A DNA stretch of 64,000 nucleotides from Buchananella sp. 14KM1171 (GCF_041380365.1 NZ_CP159981.1:1674001-1738000); one strand, 5' to 3'. Positions 35,728-44,184 are shown, counted from the first letter of the stretch. Notes: a model not told the origin generated them from the sequence alone. Numbers and translations: made by a program.

Positions 35728-36930
35728 TCAGCCGTTGTTGATGAGCTCCTTGATGCGCCCGATGCCTTCCTCGATGGCGGCGTCGGAGGTCGCGTAGGAG
35801 AAGCGCAGGAAGCCGGAGGGGCCAAAGGCCTCGCCGGGAACCGCAGCCACCTCGACCTCCTCGAGGATGGCGGTGGCCAGGTCCGCAGAGGAGTTGATGT
35901 CGCGGCCACGAATCTGGGTGCCCATCAGGCCCTCCACGCTCGGGTAGGCGTAGAACGCGCCGCGAGGCACGGGCACCTGGAAGCCGTTGATCTCGGAGAG
36001 CAGCTTCACCATGAGCTGACGGCGGCGGTCGAAGTGCCCGCGCATCTCGTCCACCGCAGTCAGGTCGCCGGCCACGGCGGCCAGGGCCGCCTGCTGGGCG
36101 ACGTTGCACACGTTGGAGGTCAGGTGGGACTGGAAGTTGGTGGCGGCCTTGATGACGTCCTTGGGGCCGATCATCCAGCCGACTCGCCAACCGGTCATCG
36201 CGTAGGTCTTGGCCACGCCGTTGAGCACGATCGTGGTGTCTGCCAACTCGGGCAGGAGCTTGACTAGGTGGGTGGGCTCGGCGCCTTCGTAGAGCAGGTG
36301 CTCGTAGATCTCGTCAGTGATAATCCACACGCCGTGGTCCAGGGCCCACTGGCCGATTGCCTTGGCCTCCTGAGGGGTGTAGACCGAGCCGGTCGGGTTG
36401 GAGGGAGAGCAGAAAAGCAGTGCCTTGGTGCGCTCGGTGCGGGCGGCCTCCAGCTGCTCGACGGTGACCTTGTAGTTGGCCTCGGCGCCGGCGAAGACGG
36501 AGACGGTGCGGCCACCGGCCAGGGCGATCATCTCCGGGTAGGAGGTCCAGTAGGGGGCGGGCAGGATCACCTCGTCGCCCTCCCCGATGATCGCGGCAAA
36601 AGCCTGGAAGACGGCCTGCTTGCCGCCGTTGGTCACCACGATGTCATCGGGGTGGACCTCGTAGCCGGAGTCGCGCAGCGTCTTGGCCGCGATGGCCTCG
36701 CGCAGCGCCGGCAGGCCCTTGGCGGGCGAGTAGCGGTGCATGGCCGGGTCGGAGGCGGCCTTGATGGCGGCCTCGACGATGTAGTCCGGGGTGGGGAAGT
36801 CGGGCTCGCCGGCACCGAAACCGATGACGGGGCGGCCGGCGGCCTTCAGGGCCTTCGCCTTGGCGTCCACGGCCAGCGTGGCGGACTCGGCGATGGCGGC
36901 AAGACGGGGGGAAATGCGAGAAGTGTTCAC
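35728..36930 (-). CDS. class I/II pyridoxal-phosphate aminotransferase (aspartate type)
   Basis: This 400-residue fold-type I aminotransferase probably acts on aspartate or aromatic amino acids. It shows [24 protein letters not shown], the Asn and Asp of the cofactor pocket in SPSNPTGS and ITDEIYEHL, and the PLP Lys in [15 protein letters not shown]. The C-terminal arginine for the alpha-carboxylate lies in [12 protein letters not shown] 36930 is chosen because it starts directly before the conserved [13 protein letters not shown]. No Shine-Dalgarno sequence is visible, so leaderless expression is possible. The gene is annotated aspC in many relatives, and substrate remains inferred. Confidence 0.93.
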   Translation of the reverse strand: MNTSRISPRLAAIAESATLAVDAKAKALKAAGRPVIGFGAGEPDFPTPDYIVEAAIKAASDPAMHRYSPAKGLPALREAIAAKTLRDSGYEVHPDDIVVTNGGKQAVFQAFAAIIGEGDEVILPAPYWTSYPEMIALAGGRTVSVFAGAEANYKVTVEQLEAARTERTKALLFCSPSNPTGSVYTPQEAKAIGQWALDHGVWIITDEIYEHLLYEGAEPTHLVKLLPELADTTIVLNGVAKTYAMTGWRVGWMIGPKDVIKAATNFQSHLTSNVCNVAQQAALAAVAGDLTAVDEMRGHFDRRRQLMVKLLSEINGFQVPVPRGAFYAYPSVEGLMGTQIRGRDINSSADLATAILEEVEVAAVPGEAFGPSGFLRFSYATSDAAIEEGIGRIKELINNG

Positions 36931-37096
36931 GGCACGATCGTGGCACGGATGCCCCGGGGCGTTCAACGCGATTTCGCCCAATTTTGCTATCTGAAACTGG
37001 TGTGGCCGACACAGCATTTGGGTTTTTCGCGTTCACCCCGTAGACTTCCGCAGGTCGAGGTTCACGGGACGCTCACGCGGCCGGTGGAAACGACGA

Positions 37097-37172
37097 AGGG
37101 CAGTGGCGCAATTGGTAGCGCACCGGTCTCCAAAACCGGCGGTTGTGGGTTCGAGTCCCGCCTGCCCTGCCA
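37097..37172 (+). tRNA. tRNA-Trp (CCA anticodon), CCA end encoded
   Basis: Acceptor AGGGCAG pairs with CTGCCCT. The D arm is GCGCAATTGGTAGCGC. The anticodon arm is CCGGT CTCCAAA ACCGG with anticodon CCA. The T arm is GTGGGTTCGAGTCCCGC, followed by G and CCA. It lies 58 bp upstream of secE, the usual actinobacterial order, so the two are probably co-transcribed. Confidence 0.96.
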
Positions 37173-37230
37173 TGCTGGATCGGCGAAGCTGAACCGCATA
37201 CCTGGTACAAGCAACACCTGGGGGTACTTG

Positions 37231-37467
37231 ATGAGCGAGGCGAAGAAGGGCCAAGAGCAGTCGGTCGCGCAGCGCCGTGGCTTTTTCGCTCGCATCGCAC
37301 TGTTCATCCGCCAGGTGATCGCTGAACTCAAGAAGGTCGTAACCCCGTCTCGTGACGAGCTGTGGACCTACTTCCTGGTAGTGGTCGTGTTCGTGCTGGC
37401 CGTCATGGCCTTCGTCGGTGTTCTGGACTTCATCTTCAACCAGCTGGCCAAGCTCGTCTTTGGCTGA
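37231..37467 (+). CDS. secE: preprotein translocase subunit SecE
   Basis: SecE clamps SecY in the Sec translocon. The 78-residue protein has a charged amphipathic region (FFARIALFIRQVIAELKKVVTPSRDEL) and one membrane helix (YFLVVVVFVLAVMAFVGVLDFIF), the single-helix form typical of Gram-positive bacteria. ATG 37231 follows a GGGGG stretch. It precedes nusG by 42 bases. Confidence 0.95.
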   Translation: MSEAKKGQEQSVAQRRGFFARIALFIRQVIAELKKVVTPSRDELWTYFLVVVVFVLAVMAFVGVLDFIFNQLAKLVFG

Positions 37468-37509
37468 GCAGGAGCTTTTGCCGAAGTCGATTCTTCCTAG
37501 GAGTCAATC

Positions 37510-38313
37510 GTGACTGCCAATGCAAACCCCTTTGAGCCCCTTGCTGATGAGGTGCTGGACGACGTCGCGGTTGAGCCCGTTGCTGACGAGGCCGAGGTTG
37601 TTGCCGACGTCGAGGTAGCCGAGGTGGACGACGTTGCCGCCGACGCTCCTGCCGAGGAGGCGGAGAGCGAAGTTGAGGCCGTTGACCCGGTGGAGCTGTT
37701 CCGCGAGAACCTGCGCTCCCTGCCCGGTGACTGGTACGTGATTCACTCCTACGCCGGTTTCGAGCGCAAGGTGAAGGCGAACCTGGAGACCCGCATCGCC
37801 AACTTCGAGATGGAGGACTACATCTTCCAGGTCGAGGTGCCGATGGAAGAGGTCGTGGAGCTCAAGGCCGACAACAAGAAGAAGACGATCTCCCGGATCC
37901 GCATCCCCGGCTACGTGCTGGTGCGCATGGACCTGACCGACGAGGCCTGGCGCCTGGTCAAGGAGACCCCGGCCGTCACCGGTTTCGTGGGTGACGCTCG
38001 CAACCCCGTCCCGCTGAGCGAGGACGAGGTCATGAACATGTTTGACCCGCTGATCAAGGCTGCGGTGCGCGAGCACCAGAAGACCCTGGACAGCGTCTCC
38101 GCTGAGGACCAGGCTGCCGCCGCCCCGGACGTGTTCATCGACCTGGAGGTCGGCGAGATCGTCAAGGTCATCGACGGTCCGTTCGAGGACCAGATGGCGG
38201 AGGTCTCCGAGATTCACCTGGAGGCTCGCAAGCTGACGGTGCTGGTGACGATCTTCGAGCGTCAGACGCCGGTGGAGCTGAGCTTCGGCCAGGTGGAGAA
38301 GGTCACGAACTGA
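37510..38313 (+). CDS. nusG: transcription termination/antitermination factor NusG
   Basis: NusG binds RNA polymerase and couples transcription with translation or Rho. The 267-residue protein has an acidic N-terminal extension of about 65 residues, an NGN domain (about 75-190; [19 protein letters not shown]) and a C-terminal KOW domain ([18 protein letters not shown]). The extension is longer than in Escherichia coli but common in actinobacteria. Within it VDDVAADAP is encoded by an exact GGACGACGTT word (37626-37635). The GTG start is preceded by TAGGAG. Confidence 0.97.
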   Translation: MTANANPFEPLADEVLDDVAVEPVADEAEVVADVEVAEVDDVAADAPAEEAESEVEAVDPVELFRENLRSLPGDWYVIHSYAGFERKVKANLETRIANFEMEDYIFQVEVPMEEVVELKADNKKKTISRIRIPGYVLVRMDLTDEAWRLVKETPAVTGFVGDARNPVPLSEDEVMNMFDPLIKAAVREHQKTLDSVSAEDQAAAAPDVFIDLEVGEIVKVIDGPFEDQMAEVSEIHLEARKLTVLVTIFERQTPVELSFGQVEKVTN

Positions 38314-38327
38314 TCCTCCCAAGTGGT

Positions 38328-38362
38328 CGCTGGCCGGGGCTGTGCCCCGGCCAGCGCCGTTC
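38328..38362 (+). terminator. hairpin between nusG and rplK
   Basis: CGCTGGCCGGGGC pairs perfectly with GCCCCGGCCAGCG across TGT, followed by CCGTTCT. A TAAAAT box at 38416-38421 downstream may be the -10 of a separate rplK promoter. Confidence 0.7.
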
Positions 38363-38525
38363 TGGGTGGAGATTGCTGTGACGAGTTACACCGGTGAGGT
38401 GTCCGCAATTAGCGGTAAAATGCTCGTTTGTGCGCCCTCGCGGTGCACCGGCGCTTTGGCGCCAACCGGCAGGGGCCAGGAAGACAGCCCCTGACGTAAG
38501 TGGAATACAAGAAGGATGTACATCC

Positions 38526-38957
38526 ATGCCCCCGAAGAAGAAGGTCACCGGCCTCATTAAGCTGCAGATTCAGGCCGGTGCAGCCAACCCGGCGCCGCCC
38601 GTGGGTCCCGCCCTCGGTCAGCACGGTGTGAACATCATGGAGTTCTGCAAGGCCTACAACGCTGCCACCGAGTCTCAGCGCGGCAACGTTATCCCGGTCG
38701 AGATCACGGTTTACGAGGACCGCTCGTTCACCTTCGTGACCAAGACCCCGCCGGCCGCGGAGCTCATCAAGAAGGCCGCCGGTGTGCAGAAGGGTTCTGC
38801 GACCCCGCACGCCTCGAAGGTTGCCACCCTGTCCGCCGCTCAGGTCCGCGAGATCGCGGAGACCAAGCTGCCCGACCTCAACGCTAACGACGTGGACGCT
38901 GCCGCGAAGATCATCGCCGGCACCGCGCGCTCCATGGGCGTGACCGTTACCGACTGA
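38526..38957 (+). CDS. rplK: 50S ribosomal protein L11
   Basis: L11 forms the GTPase-associated stalk base with 23S rRNA. The 143-residue protein shows [21 protein letters not shown], the proline-rich hinge signature, and the C-terminal RNA-binding part ending [14 protein letters not shown]. Start ATG 38526 follows AAGAAGG. It forms an operon with rplA. Confidence 0.97.
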   Translation: MPPKKKVTGLIKLQIQAGAANPAPPVGPALGQHGVNIMEFCKAYNAATESQRGNVIPVEITVYEDRSFTFVTKTPPAAELIKKAAGVQKGSATPHASKVATLSAAQVREIAETKLPDLNANDVDAAAKIIAGTARSMGVTVTD

Positions 38958-39029
38958 AAGTAGTTCGCTTAGGCGAACAGTGGCAGGGCCTGCGCGGCCC
39001 GTTCACCACGAATAGCAAGGAGTAAAGCT

Positions 39030-39743
39030 ATGGTAAAGCGCAGCAAGAGCTACCGCGCCGCAGCGGAGAAGATCCACGCCGGCGTGCTCTACACCCCCCT
39101 GGAGGCCGTGCGCCTGGCCAAGGGCCAGAGCGCTAAGTTCGACCCCACCGTCGAGGTTGTCTTCCGCCTCGGCGTTGACCCCCGTAAGGCTGACCAGATG
39201 GTGCGTGGCACCGTCAACCTGCCGCACGGTACGGGTAAGACCGCCCGCGTGATCGTCTTCGCCGTTGGTGAGCGTGCCGAGCAGGCCCTCGCCGCCGGCG
39301 CCGACGAGGTGGGCGGCGACGAGCTGATCGCCAAGGTCGCCGGTGGCTGGACGGACTTCGACGCCGCCGTGGCCACCCCGGACCTGATGGGCAAGGTGGG
39401 TCGCCTGGGTCGCGTGCTGGGTCCGCGTGGCCTCATGCCGAACCCGAAGACCGGCACCGTGACGATGGACGTGGCCAAGGCCGTCACCGACATCAAGGGT
39501 GGCCGCATCGAGTTCCGTGTGGACAAGCACTCCAACCTGCACTTCATCATCGGTAAGGCTTCCTTCTCCGAGGAGCAGCTGGTGGAGAACTACGCGGCTG
39601 CGATGGAGGAGATCCTGCGCCTGAAGCCGGCCACCTCCAAGGGCCGCTACATGGTCAAGGGCACCATGACCACCACGATGGGTCCGGGTATCCCGCTGGA
39701 CATCACGAAGACCCGCAACCTGCTCGCCTCGGACGCCTCCTGA
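39030..39743 (+). CDS. rplA: 50S ribosomal protein L1
   Basis: L1 is the mobile stalk protein that helps deacylated tRNA leave the ribosome. In many bacteria it also represses its own operon. The 237-residue protein carries [12 protein letters not shown], the L1 signature near [20 protein letters not shown], and C-terminal [21 protein letters not shown] precedes ATG 39030. A small hairpin GTTCGC-TTAG-GCGAAC lies in the rplK-rplA gap. Confidence 0.97.
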   Translation: MVKRSKSYRAAAEKIHAGVLYTPLEAVRLAKGQSAKFDPTVEVVFRLGVDPRKADQMVRGTVNLPHGTGKTARVIVFAVGERAEQALAAGADEVGGDELIAKVAGGWTDFDAAVATPDLMGKVGRLGRVLGPRGLMPNPKTGTVTMDVAKAVTDIKGGRIEFRVDKHSNLHFIIGKASFSEEQLVENYAAAMEEILRLKPATSKGRYMVKGTMTTTMGPGIPLDITKTRNLLASDAS

Positions 39744-39764
39744 GGTAGCGCGTAAGCAGAGCTA

Positions 39765-39798
39765 GTGCGCCGGGGTACCTGCAGGTACCCCGGCGCAC
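39765..39798 (+). terminator. palindromic hairpin after rplA
   Basis: GTGCGCCGGGGTACC pairs perfectly with GGTACCCCGGCGCAC across TGCA. There is no T-tract. It is placed between convergent rplA and the prepilin peptidase. Confidence 0.65.
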
Positions 39799-39877
39799 TG
39801 CCGTATCCGGGCCCGCTCGTATCCGGGCGGGGGCGGCAAAGAGGCGGCGGGTGGAACGTCGGCCAACCGGGTGACGG

Positions 39878-40564
39878 CTAGGCGGCCAGAGCGGCTGCGA
39901 GCAGTCCTAGCGAGAGCAGCAGGGGCGGGCCGAAGGCGATCGACTGCCGCCAGCCGTATCGGCCCGTCGCCAGTCCGATCCCCGCCCAGGCGCCGGCCAG
40001 GACAACGGCCAAGGTGAGCCAGGCCCACAGCAGCGCGGGGGAGAGCGCGGCGAGGGTGGCGCCGATGGGGGCGGCGAGCTTGGCGTCGCCCAGTCCGATC
40101 CCGAGGGGGAAGGCGGCGGCCGCGAGCCCGGCTACCGCCAGGGCCAGCCAGGCCAGGGCCGCGATGGCGGTGCTGGCTGGGGACAGGCCGTATGGCCCGA
40201 GTAGCCCGGAGGTAGCCGCCAGCAGCAGGGCCGACTGGCTGGCCCAGAGGGCGGAGGTGAGGGTGTCTGGCAGCCTGTGACTCTCAGCGTCGAGCAATGC
40301 CAGCGCCGGCGCGAACAGTAGCGGCGTCGCCAGCAGCAAACCAGCCGGGGCGGGCAGTGTCAGGAGCACCAGGGCCGCCCAGAAGACTCCGATGGGCAGA
40401 CAAAGGCGAAGGGTGTCCGGCACGGGGGCAAAGCGGGGGTCGGGACCGCGCCCGGCACCAAGGTAGTTGCGGGCCAGCGAGGGCAGGAGCCGCCACAGCC
40501 ACCCCGCGCCGAGCGCGCAGCACGTCGCGCCAAGCGCGCCGTAGGTCCACAGCTGCCAGTGCAC
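39878..40564 (-). CDS. A24-family prepilin peptidase
   Basis: This is a 228-residue polytopic membrane aspartic protease that cleaves prepilin-like leader peptides. It has the two Asp motifs, LLDAESHRLPD (about residue 85-95) and GLGDAKLAA (G-x-G-D form). The N-methyltransferase part of the large form is missing, as in small Tad or Gram-positive types. No pilin or secretion genes are adjacent in this window, so its substrates must be elsewhere. It interrupts the usual rplA–rplJ spacing. GTG 40564 is the start. Confidence 0.88.
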   Translation of the reverse strand: MHWQLWTYGALGATCCALGAGWLWRLLPSLARNYLGAGRGPDPRFAPVPDTLRLCLPIGVFWAALVLLTLPAPAGLLLATPLLFAPALALLDAESHRLPDTLTSALWASQSALLLAATSGLLGPYGLSPASTAIAALAWLALAVAGLAAAAFPLGIGLGDAKLAAPIGATLAALSPALLWAWLTLAVVLAGAWAGIGLATGRYGWRQSIAFGPPLLLSLGLLAAALAA

Positions 40565-40802
40565 GCGGTCTCACCTCCCCGCCCCAAGGCAACCAGAAAG
40601 GCGCGCCGGGGCAAAAGCTCCCCGCCGCGCCTGTGGGGGAGAGGGGCGATGCGCGCCACCTCGTCGGGCGCTTGGCGGCGCCCCCGGGCTGACCTGCTGG
40701 AGGTGGGCGGCGGGGGCGATGGCGGGTGCGGCTGGAGGCGGGTGGCGCCGTGCGGTCGGTGGTTGTGCCGGGCGGCGGCTGCGGGTGGCTGGGGCGTGCT
40801 GC

Positions 40803-40910
40803 CCCCGAGCGTACAAGCGTAGGGTCGGGGTACATGCGACCGGCCGGGGGCGCGGCACCAAGCGGTCGGATGTACCCCGTTGCAACATTTGTGGCGCGGG
40901 TGCCCCCGAC
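40803..40910. repeat. dyad repeat of the GTACAAG family, copy 4
   Basis: The most diverged copy. GAGCGTACAAGCGTAGGGTC, GGGGTACATGCGACCG, CGGTCGGATGTACCCC and CAACATTTGT keep the two nested stems with base changes on both arms. It lies 38 kb from the other three copies. Confidence 0.75.
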
Positions 40911-40950
40911 CATGCGAGGGTCCGCGGCAACCACCGCCGGGTCCGCCCTG

Positions 40951-41075
40951 GGTGTGCGCGGGCTTCTTTGCTGGCCGCGCCCTCGGCGCGCGCGGACATC
41001 TCCACCGGCCTCGGTGTATGCGCGGGCTTCTCTGCTGGACGCGCCCTGGGTGCGCGCGGACCTTTCCACCGGCTT
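40951..41075. repeat. 62-bp tandem pair
   Basis: GCGCGGGCTTCTTTGCTGG at about 40956 recurs as GCGCGGGCTTCTCTGCTGG at about 41020. Each is followed by CGCGCCCT and a CGCGCGGAC phrase with CCACCGGC. Confidence 0.7.
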
Positions 41076-41086
41076 CGCCCTGGTAG

Positions 41087-41260
41087 TGCGCAAACGATTG
41101 AGGGCTTAGTGCACCTCTCGTAGGGTTGGTGGACCTCTCGTGGGTTTAGTGAACCAGTCGTAGGCTTACCCGGTCGGGTAACCCCTCAATAGGTGCACCA
41201 AAAGCTCCAGAGGTGCACCAAGGGCTCAATAGGTCGCGTAACCCCTCAATCGTTTGCGCA
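41087..41260. mobile_element. 174-bp inverted-array element, copy 2 (MITE-like)
   Basis: The termini TGCGCAAACGATTGAGGGCT and the complementary end at 41239-41260 match in 21 of 22 bases. The inside shows exact 20-bp periodicity. Left-wing units start at 41101, 41121, 41141 and 41161. Inverted units start at 41181, 41201, 41221 and 41241. The centre is CTTACCCGGTCGGGTAA. It is the reverse complement homologue of 9108-9281. Confidence 0.8.
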
Positions 41261-41409
41261 ACCCCGGCCGGTCCGCTCCCTGGCTCGGGCCGTGCACACG
41301 AACGGCGGGCTGGGCGGGGCGGCCGGTGGAACGTCGTCCACGGTGGGGGCCTGGATGAGCGGTCGAGCAAGCCATCGAAGGGGCGCGGCTGCCTGTCGAC
41401 GGGGGCGGG

Positions 41410-41530
41410 GCATTGCGCAAGCGGTTGAGGCGGGGCCGGCCGGCTATCAACGGGGGTGGGGCATTGCGCAAGCGGTTGAGGCGGGGCCGGCCGGCTACCA
41501 ACGGGGGTGGGGCATTGCGCAAGCGGTTGA
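41410..41530. repeat. 51-bp tandem series leading into element copy 3
   Basis: CATTGCGCAAGCGGTTGAG recurs with a 51-bp period, its TGCGCAA core beginning at 41414, 41465 and 41516. The third copy is the left end of the 174-bp element that starts at 41516. The series therefore looks like repeated left termini, perhaps from slippage or partial insertions. Confidence 0.85.
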
Positions 41531-41689
41531 GCCTTTGTTGCAGCTCCCGAGCCTTTCTTGCAGCGTCTGAGCCTTTGGGCGACCTGTTGAGGCGTTAATC
41601 GGCGTCATAGCGCCACAGGAGGTGCAAGAAAGCTACAACCGGTGCAACAAAGGCCCAACGGGAACAACAAAGGCGAAGGCGTTTGCGCA
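41516..41689. mobile_element. 174-bp inverted-array element, copy 3 (diverged sequence)
   Basis: The length and layout are the same as copies 1 and 2: 12 terminal bases, seven 20-bp units and 22 terminal bases. The unit sequences differ (TGAGCCTTTGTTGCAGCTCC, CGAGCCTTTCTTGCAGCGTC on the left; GAAAGCTACAACCGGTGCAA, CAAAGGCCCAACGGGAACAA on the right). The two ends, TGCGCAAGCGG and its partner CGTTTGCGCA, are shared with the other copies. Confidence 0.75.
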
Positions 41690-41708
41690 CGTCCGCAGGC
41701 AGGTCTCG

Positions 41709-41803
41709 CTGCACCGCGCAGTCGGCGGCGCGCTCCCCGCCGCCGGGCCGCGCGCCAGGGGAAGCTGAGAGCACCGCGCAGTCGGCGGCGCGCTCCCCGC
41801 CGC
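41709..41803. repeat. 60-bp tandem duplication
   Basis: GCACCGCGCAGTCGGCGGCG followed by CGCTCCCCGCCGC occurs at 41711 and again at 41771, exactly 60 bp later. The spacer is partly diverged. Confidence 0.85.
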
Positions 41804-42002
41804 AGCGGCGCGCGGGCCTCCTGTCAAGACCGCGTTTGCCTCACCTAAATGTGGCTCACTCGGCACTCCCAGCTCCCCCATGCGGCCGGGCCTTAGGTCA
41901 CAGTGATGGTTTAATAACCTAGATAGTCGTAAACGGGGAGCCTCGCATGCTGTTCCCCGTCGAACTGGCGCTAGCCTCAAGCGAGGAATGGAGGAGGTAG
42001 CC

Positions 42003-42716
42003 ATGCGGGTGCTCATTGTGGACCCGTCGATCGTTGTACGTGCTGGGCTGCGAGAACTCCTCTCCCGTTGCGCTGACGATCTCTCCATCTACGAGGCGCG
42101 CGACTGCTCCCAGGCCATGCGCGTCGCGGGCGAGGTCATGCCCGACATGGTGCTGCTCGACTTCAGCCCCGACCTGGTGGAGCTCTTCCGCTGCCTGCAG
42201 GAGTTGGCGCGCACGGCCTCGGTCATCATGATCACCGAGCACCACGAGCAGGCCCTCATCGAGCGGGCGATGGCCTCGGGCGCCACCGGCTGCCTGGTGT
42301 TGGGCAAGCTGAATCTGCGCCAGGTTAGCGACGCGATCGCCGCGGCCCAGCGTCGCCGCCTGTCCCGTCTGCGTCAGCCGAACGCGCAGGCGGTGGTGCA
42401 GCCCGAGTTGCCGCAGCGCGTGAACAACAAGATTCGTCTGCTGCTCACCCGGCGCGAGGCGGAGGTGCTGCAGCTGGCCTCCTCTGGCCTGACGAACGCC
42501 CAGATTGCGGAGCGGCTCTTCCTGTCGCTGCGCACCGTGCGCAACTACCTCAACTCGGCCTACCCCAAGCTGCGCGTGCACAACCGCGCGCAGGCCGTGG
42601 CCGCGTGGCGGGCCGGCGAGACCACGCTGCCGAGCGGTCCGATCCGGGGCGGCGAGCTTGGTCTGGGTGGCGTCTCCCACCCCGGCGCCCCGAACCTGAC
42701 TCCGCGCCGCTTCTAG
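42003..42716 (+). CDS. LuxR-type response regulator with degenerate receiver
   Basis: This 237-residue protein has an N-terminal receiver-like domain (1-120) and a C-terminal LuxR/NarL helix-turn-helix (LTRREAEVLQLASSGLTNAQIAERLFLSLRTVRNYLN, about 147-183). The usual acidic pair is reduced to VDPS (Asp7-Pro8). Asp53 remains in VLLDF, but the loop after it is FSPDLVEL rather than a M-P-G-x-x-G turn, and the conserved Lys is shifted. Phosphorylation may therefore be weak or absent. No histidine kinase is adjacent. GGAGGT lies four bases before ATG 42003, and an in-frame ATG at 41988 is less suitable. Confidence 0.9.
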   Translation: MRVLIVDPSIVVRAGLRELLSRCADDLSIYEARDCSQAMRVAGEVMPDMVLLDFSPDLVELFRCLQELARTASVIMITEHHEQALIERAMASGATGCLVLGKLNLRQVSDAIAAAQRRRLSRLRQPNAQAVVQPELPQRVNNKIRLLLTRREAEVLQLASSGLTNAQIAERLFLSLRTVRNYLNSAYPKLRVHNRAQAVAAWRAGETTLPSGPIRGGELGLGGVSHPGAPNLTPRRF

Positions 42717-42723
42717 CCTTTAG

Positions 42724-42749
42724 CTGGACGACGTTGCCGCCCGCCGCCC
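42724..42749. repeat. intergenic GGACGACGTT word
   Basis: CTGGACGACGTTGCCGCCCG begins eight bases after the LuxR-type regulator stop. Its core (42726-42735) is an exact, reverse-oriented copy of the AACGTCGTCC word. Confidence 0.7.
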
Positions 42750-42834
42750 TGCCATGACGGCCGCAGCGAGGTGGGGTGAGCGGACTCACTGGACGCCCTG
42801 TTGAGCGGGCGCGGGCTGGGCCGCTAAGCTGTGC

Positions 42835-43003
42835 AAAGCCCAAGACCGCTGGTCACCCTCGTTCGAGGGGCCAAGTTCTTAAACGAGAAGCCAGCGCAGG
42901 TGAACGTGAACTGCTCCGTTGGAGCCCTGTCCCCGTGCGCCTGCGCCCGGGGATTTTGTTTTTGGCGAGGCATGGCTCGGCGGCAGACACGGAAGGAGGG
43001 CCC
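42835..43003 (+). promoter_or_regulatory. L10 leader (ribosomal stalk autoregulation)
   Basis: The untranslated leader of rplJ contains AGACCGCTGGTCACC and, further on, CCAGCGCAGGTGAACG. These resemble the conserved parts of the actinobacterial L10 leader, which binds L10-(L12)4 and represses translation of rplJL. The rest folds around GTCCCCGTGCGCC and GCCCGGGGAT. Confidence 0.65.
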
Positions 43004-43525
43004 ATGGCGAGGCCTGACAAGGCAGCAACGATTGCTGAGCTCGCGGAGCGTTTCCGCGACGCGAACGCCGTTTTGCTGACCGAATACCGGGGGCTCACGG
43101 TTGCTGAGATGTCCAAGCTGCGTCGCTCCCTGGCGGGTGTGGCCAGCTTCGCGGTCGTGAAGAACACGCTGGCTGCTATCGCGGCCAAGGAGGCCGGTCT
43201 CGAGATCATCGCTGATGAGCTCGTTGGCCCCTCCGCCATCGCATTCGTCACCGGTGAGCCGGTGGAGGCTGCGAAGGCGCTGCGCGAGTTCTCCAAGACC
43301 AACGACAAGCTCGTTATCAAGGCCGGTGTCCTGGAGGGTGCTCTGCTCTCCAAGGATGGCGTGCTCAAGCTTGCCGACCTGGAGTCCCGCGAGGTTCTGC
43401 TGGCGAAGTCCGCTGGCGTCCTCAAGGCTGCCCTTTACCAGGCTGCCTACATGTTCACCGCACCTGCCTCCAAGGCTGTGCGCACCGTCGAGGCCCTGCG
43501 CGAAAAGCAGGCTGGCGAAGCCTGA
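43004..43525 (+). CDS. rplJ: 50S ribosomal protein L10
   Basis: L10 anchors the L7/L12 stalk to 23S rRNA. The 173-residue protein shows NAVLLTEYRGLTVAEMSKLRR, KNTLAAIAAKEAG and the C-terminal helix (KAVRTVEALREKQAG) for L12 dimers. GGAAGGAGGG lies just before ATG 43004. Extended in-frame starts from 42776 would run through the regulatory leader and are rejected. It is followed by rplL. Confidence 0.97.
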   Translation: MARPDKAATIAELAERFRDANAVLLTEYRGLTVAEMSKLRRSLAGVASFAVVKNTLAAIAAKEAGLEIIADELVGPSAIAFVTGEPVEAAKALREFSKTNDKLVIKAGVLEGALLSKDGVLKLADLESREVLLAKSAGVLKAALYQAAYMFTAPASKAVRTVEALREKQAGEA

Positions 43526-43591
43526 TCCCAGGCAAACCCATAAAAACCCTGCCTGCTCGCGTAGCAGGACCCAACCGAAAGGAACGCCATC

Positions 43592-43978
43592 ATGGCGAAG
43601 CTCACCCCCGCCGAGCTCATCGACGCTTTCAAGGAGCTCACCCTCATCGAGCTGTCTGAGTTCGTGAAGCAGTTCGAGGAGACCTTCGAGGTCACCGCTG
43701 CCGCCCCGGCCGCCGTTGCCGTGGCTGCTGCCCCGGCCGCCGGCGACGCCCCGGCCGCCGAGGAGAAGGACTCCTTCGACGTCATCCTCGCCGCTCACGG
43801 CGACAAGAAGATCCAGGTCATCAAGGAGGTGCGCGCCCTCACCTCCCTCGGCCTGAAGGAGGCCAAGGAGCTGGTTGACGGCGCCCCGAAGCCGGTCCTC
43901 GAGGGTGTTGACAAGGACACCGCTGAGAAGGCCAAGGCTCAGCTGGAGGAGGCTGGCGCCACCGTCGAGCTCAAGTGA
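43592..43978 (+). CDS. rplL: 50S ribosomal protein L7/L12
   Basis: L7/L12 recruits and activates translational GTPases. The 128-residue protein has an N-terminal dimerisation region ([28 protein letters not shown]), an Ala-rich hinge and the C-terminal factor-binding domain ([31 protein letters not shown]). AAAGGAA precedes the ATG. Confidence 0.98.
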   Translation: MAKLTPAELIDAFKELTLIELSEFVKQFEETFEVTAAAPAAVAVAAAPAAGDAPAAEEKDSFDVILAAHGDKKIQVIKEVRALTSLGLKEAKELVDGAPKPVLEGVDKDTAEKAKAQLEEAGATVELK

Positions 43979-43997
43979 GCTTGATCTAAACGCTGGC

Positions 43998-44035
43998 AGG
44001 GCGGGGGTCGCGAATGCGGCCCCCGCCCTCCTTTA
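43998..44035 (+). terminator. terminator or attenuator between rplL and rpoB
   Basis: AGGGCGGGGGTCGC pairs with GCGGCCCCCGCCCT across GAAT, followed by CCTTTAT. In bacteria this position often attenuates read-through into rpoBC. Confidence 0.85.
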
Positions 44036-44131
44036 TGTTCGCGCGCCCGCCACGCTCGCCCGGCCGCGCACTTGGCTGCGCACCTGGCGGAGTGTCTGGT
44101 GGTACGCCGGGCGGGGGGGCGTGGGCCGGGT

Positions 44132-44153
44132 GGCGGGCGGAACGTCGGCCATC
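44132..44153. repeat. representative dispersed AACGTCG[G/T]CC word
   Basis: GGCGGGCGGAACGTCGGCCA shows the extended form. Exact copies of the 10-bp core on either strand start at 1559, 5909, 11057, 12155, 14954, 25255, 37626, 39855, 41330, 42726, 44141, 51938 and 59946. One-base variants are more numerous (for example 4985, 15062, 22402, 24966, 27305). Confidence 0.8.
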
Positions 44154-44184
44154 AAAAGCCCATTACCACGCTCGTGACGAAACA

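Larger units (their letters stand above)
40565..42002. other. 1.4-kb gene-free repeat zone
   Basis: No supported coding region exists between the prepilin peptidase and the LuxR-type regulator. The zone holds, in order, a GTACAAG dyad repeat (40803-40910), a 62-bp tandem pair (40951-41075), two 174-bp elements, an exact AACGTCGTCC word (41330-41339), a 51-bp tandem series and a 60-bp duplication. The last 160 bp before 42003 are unique, contain GTTTAATAACCTAGATAG, and may hold the regulator promoter. Confidence 0.75.

Noticed and set aside
41193-41570. A 125-residue frame in the repeat zone
   Set aside because: It is made of translated tandem repeats (AQAVEAGPAGYQRGWG) and is better explained by the repeats.
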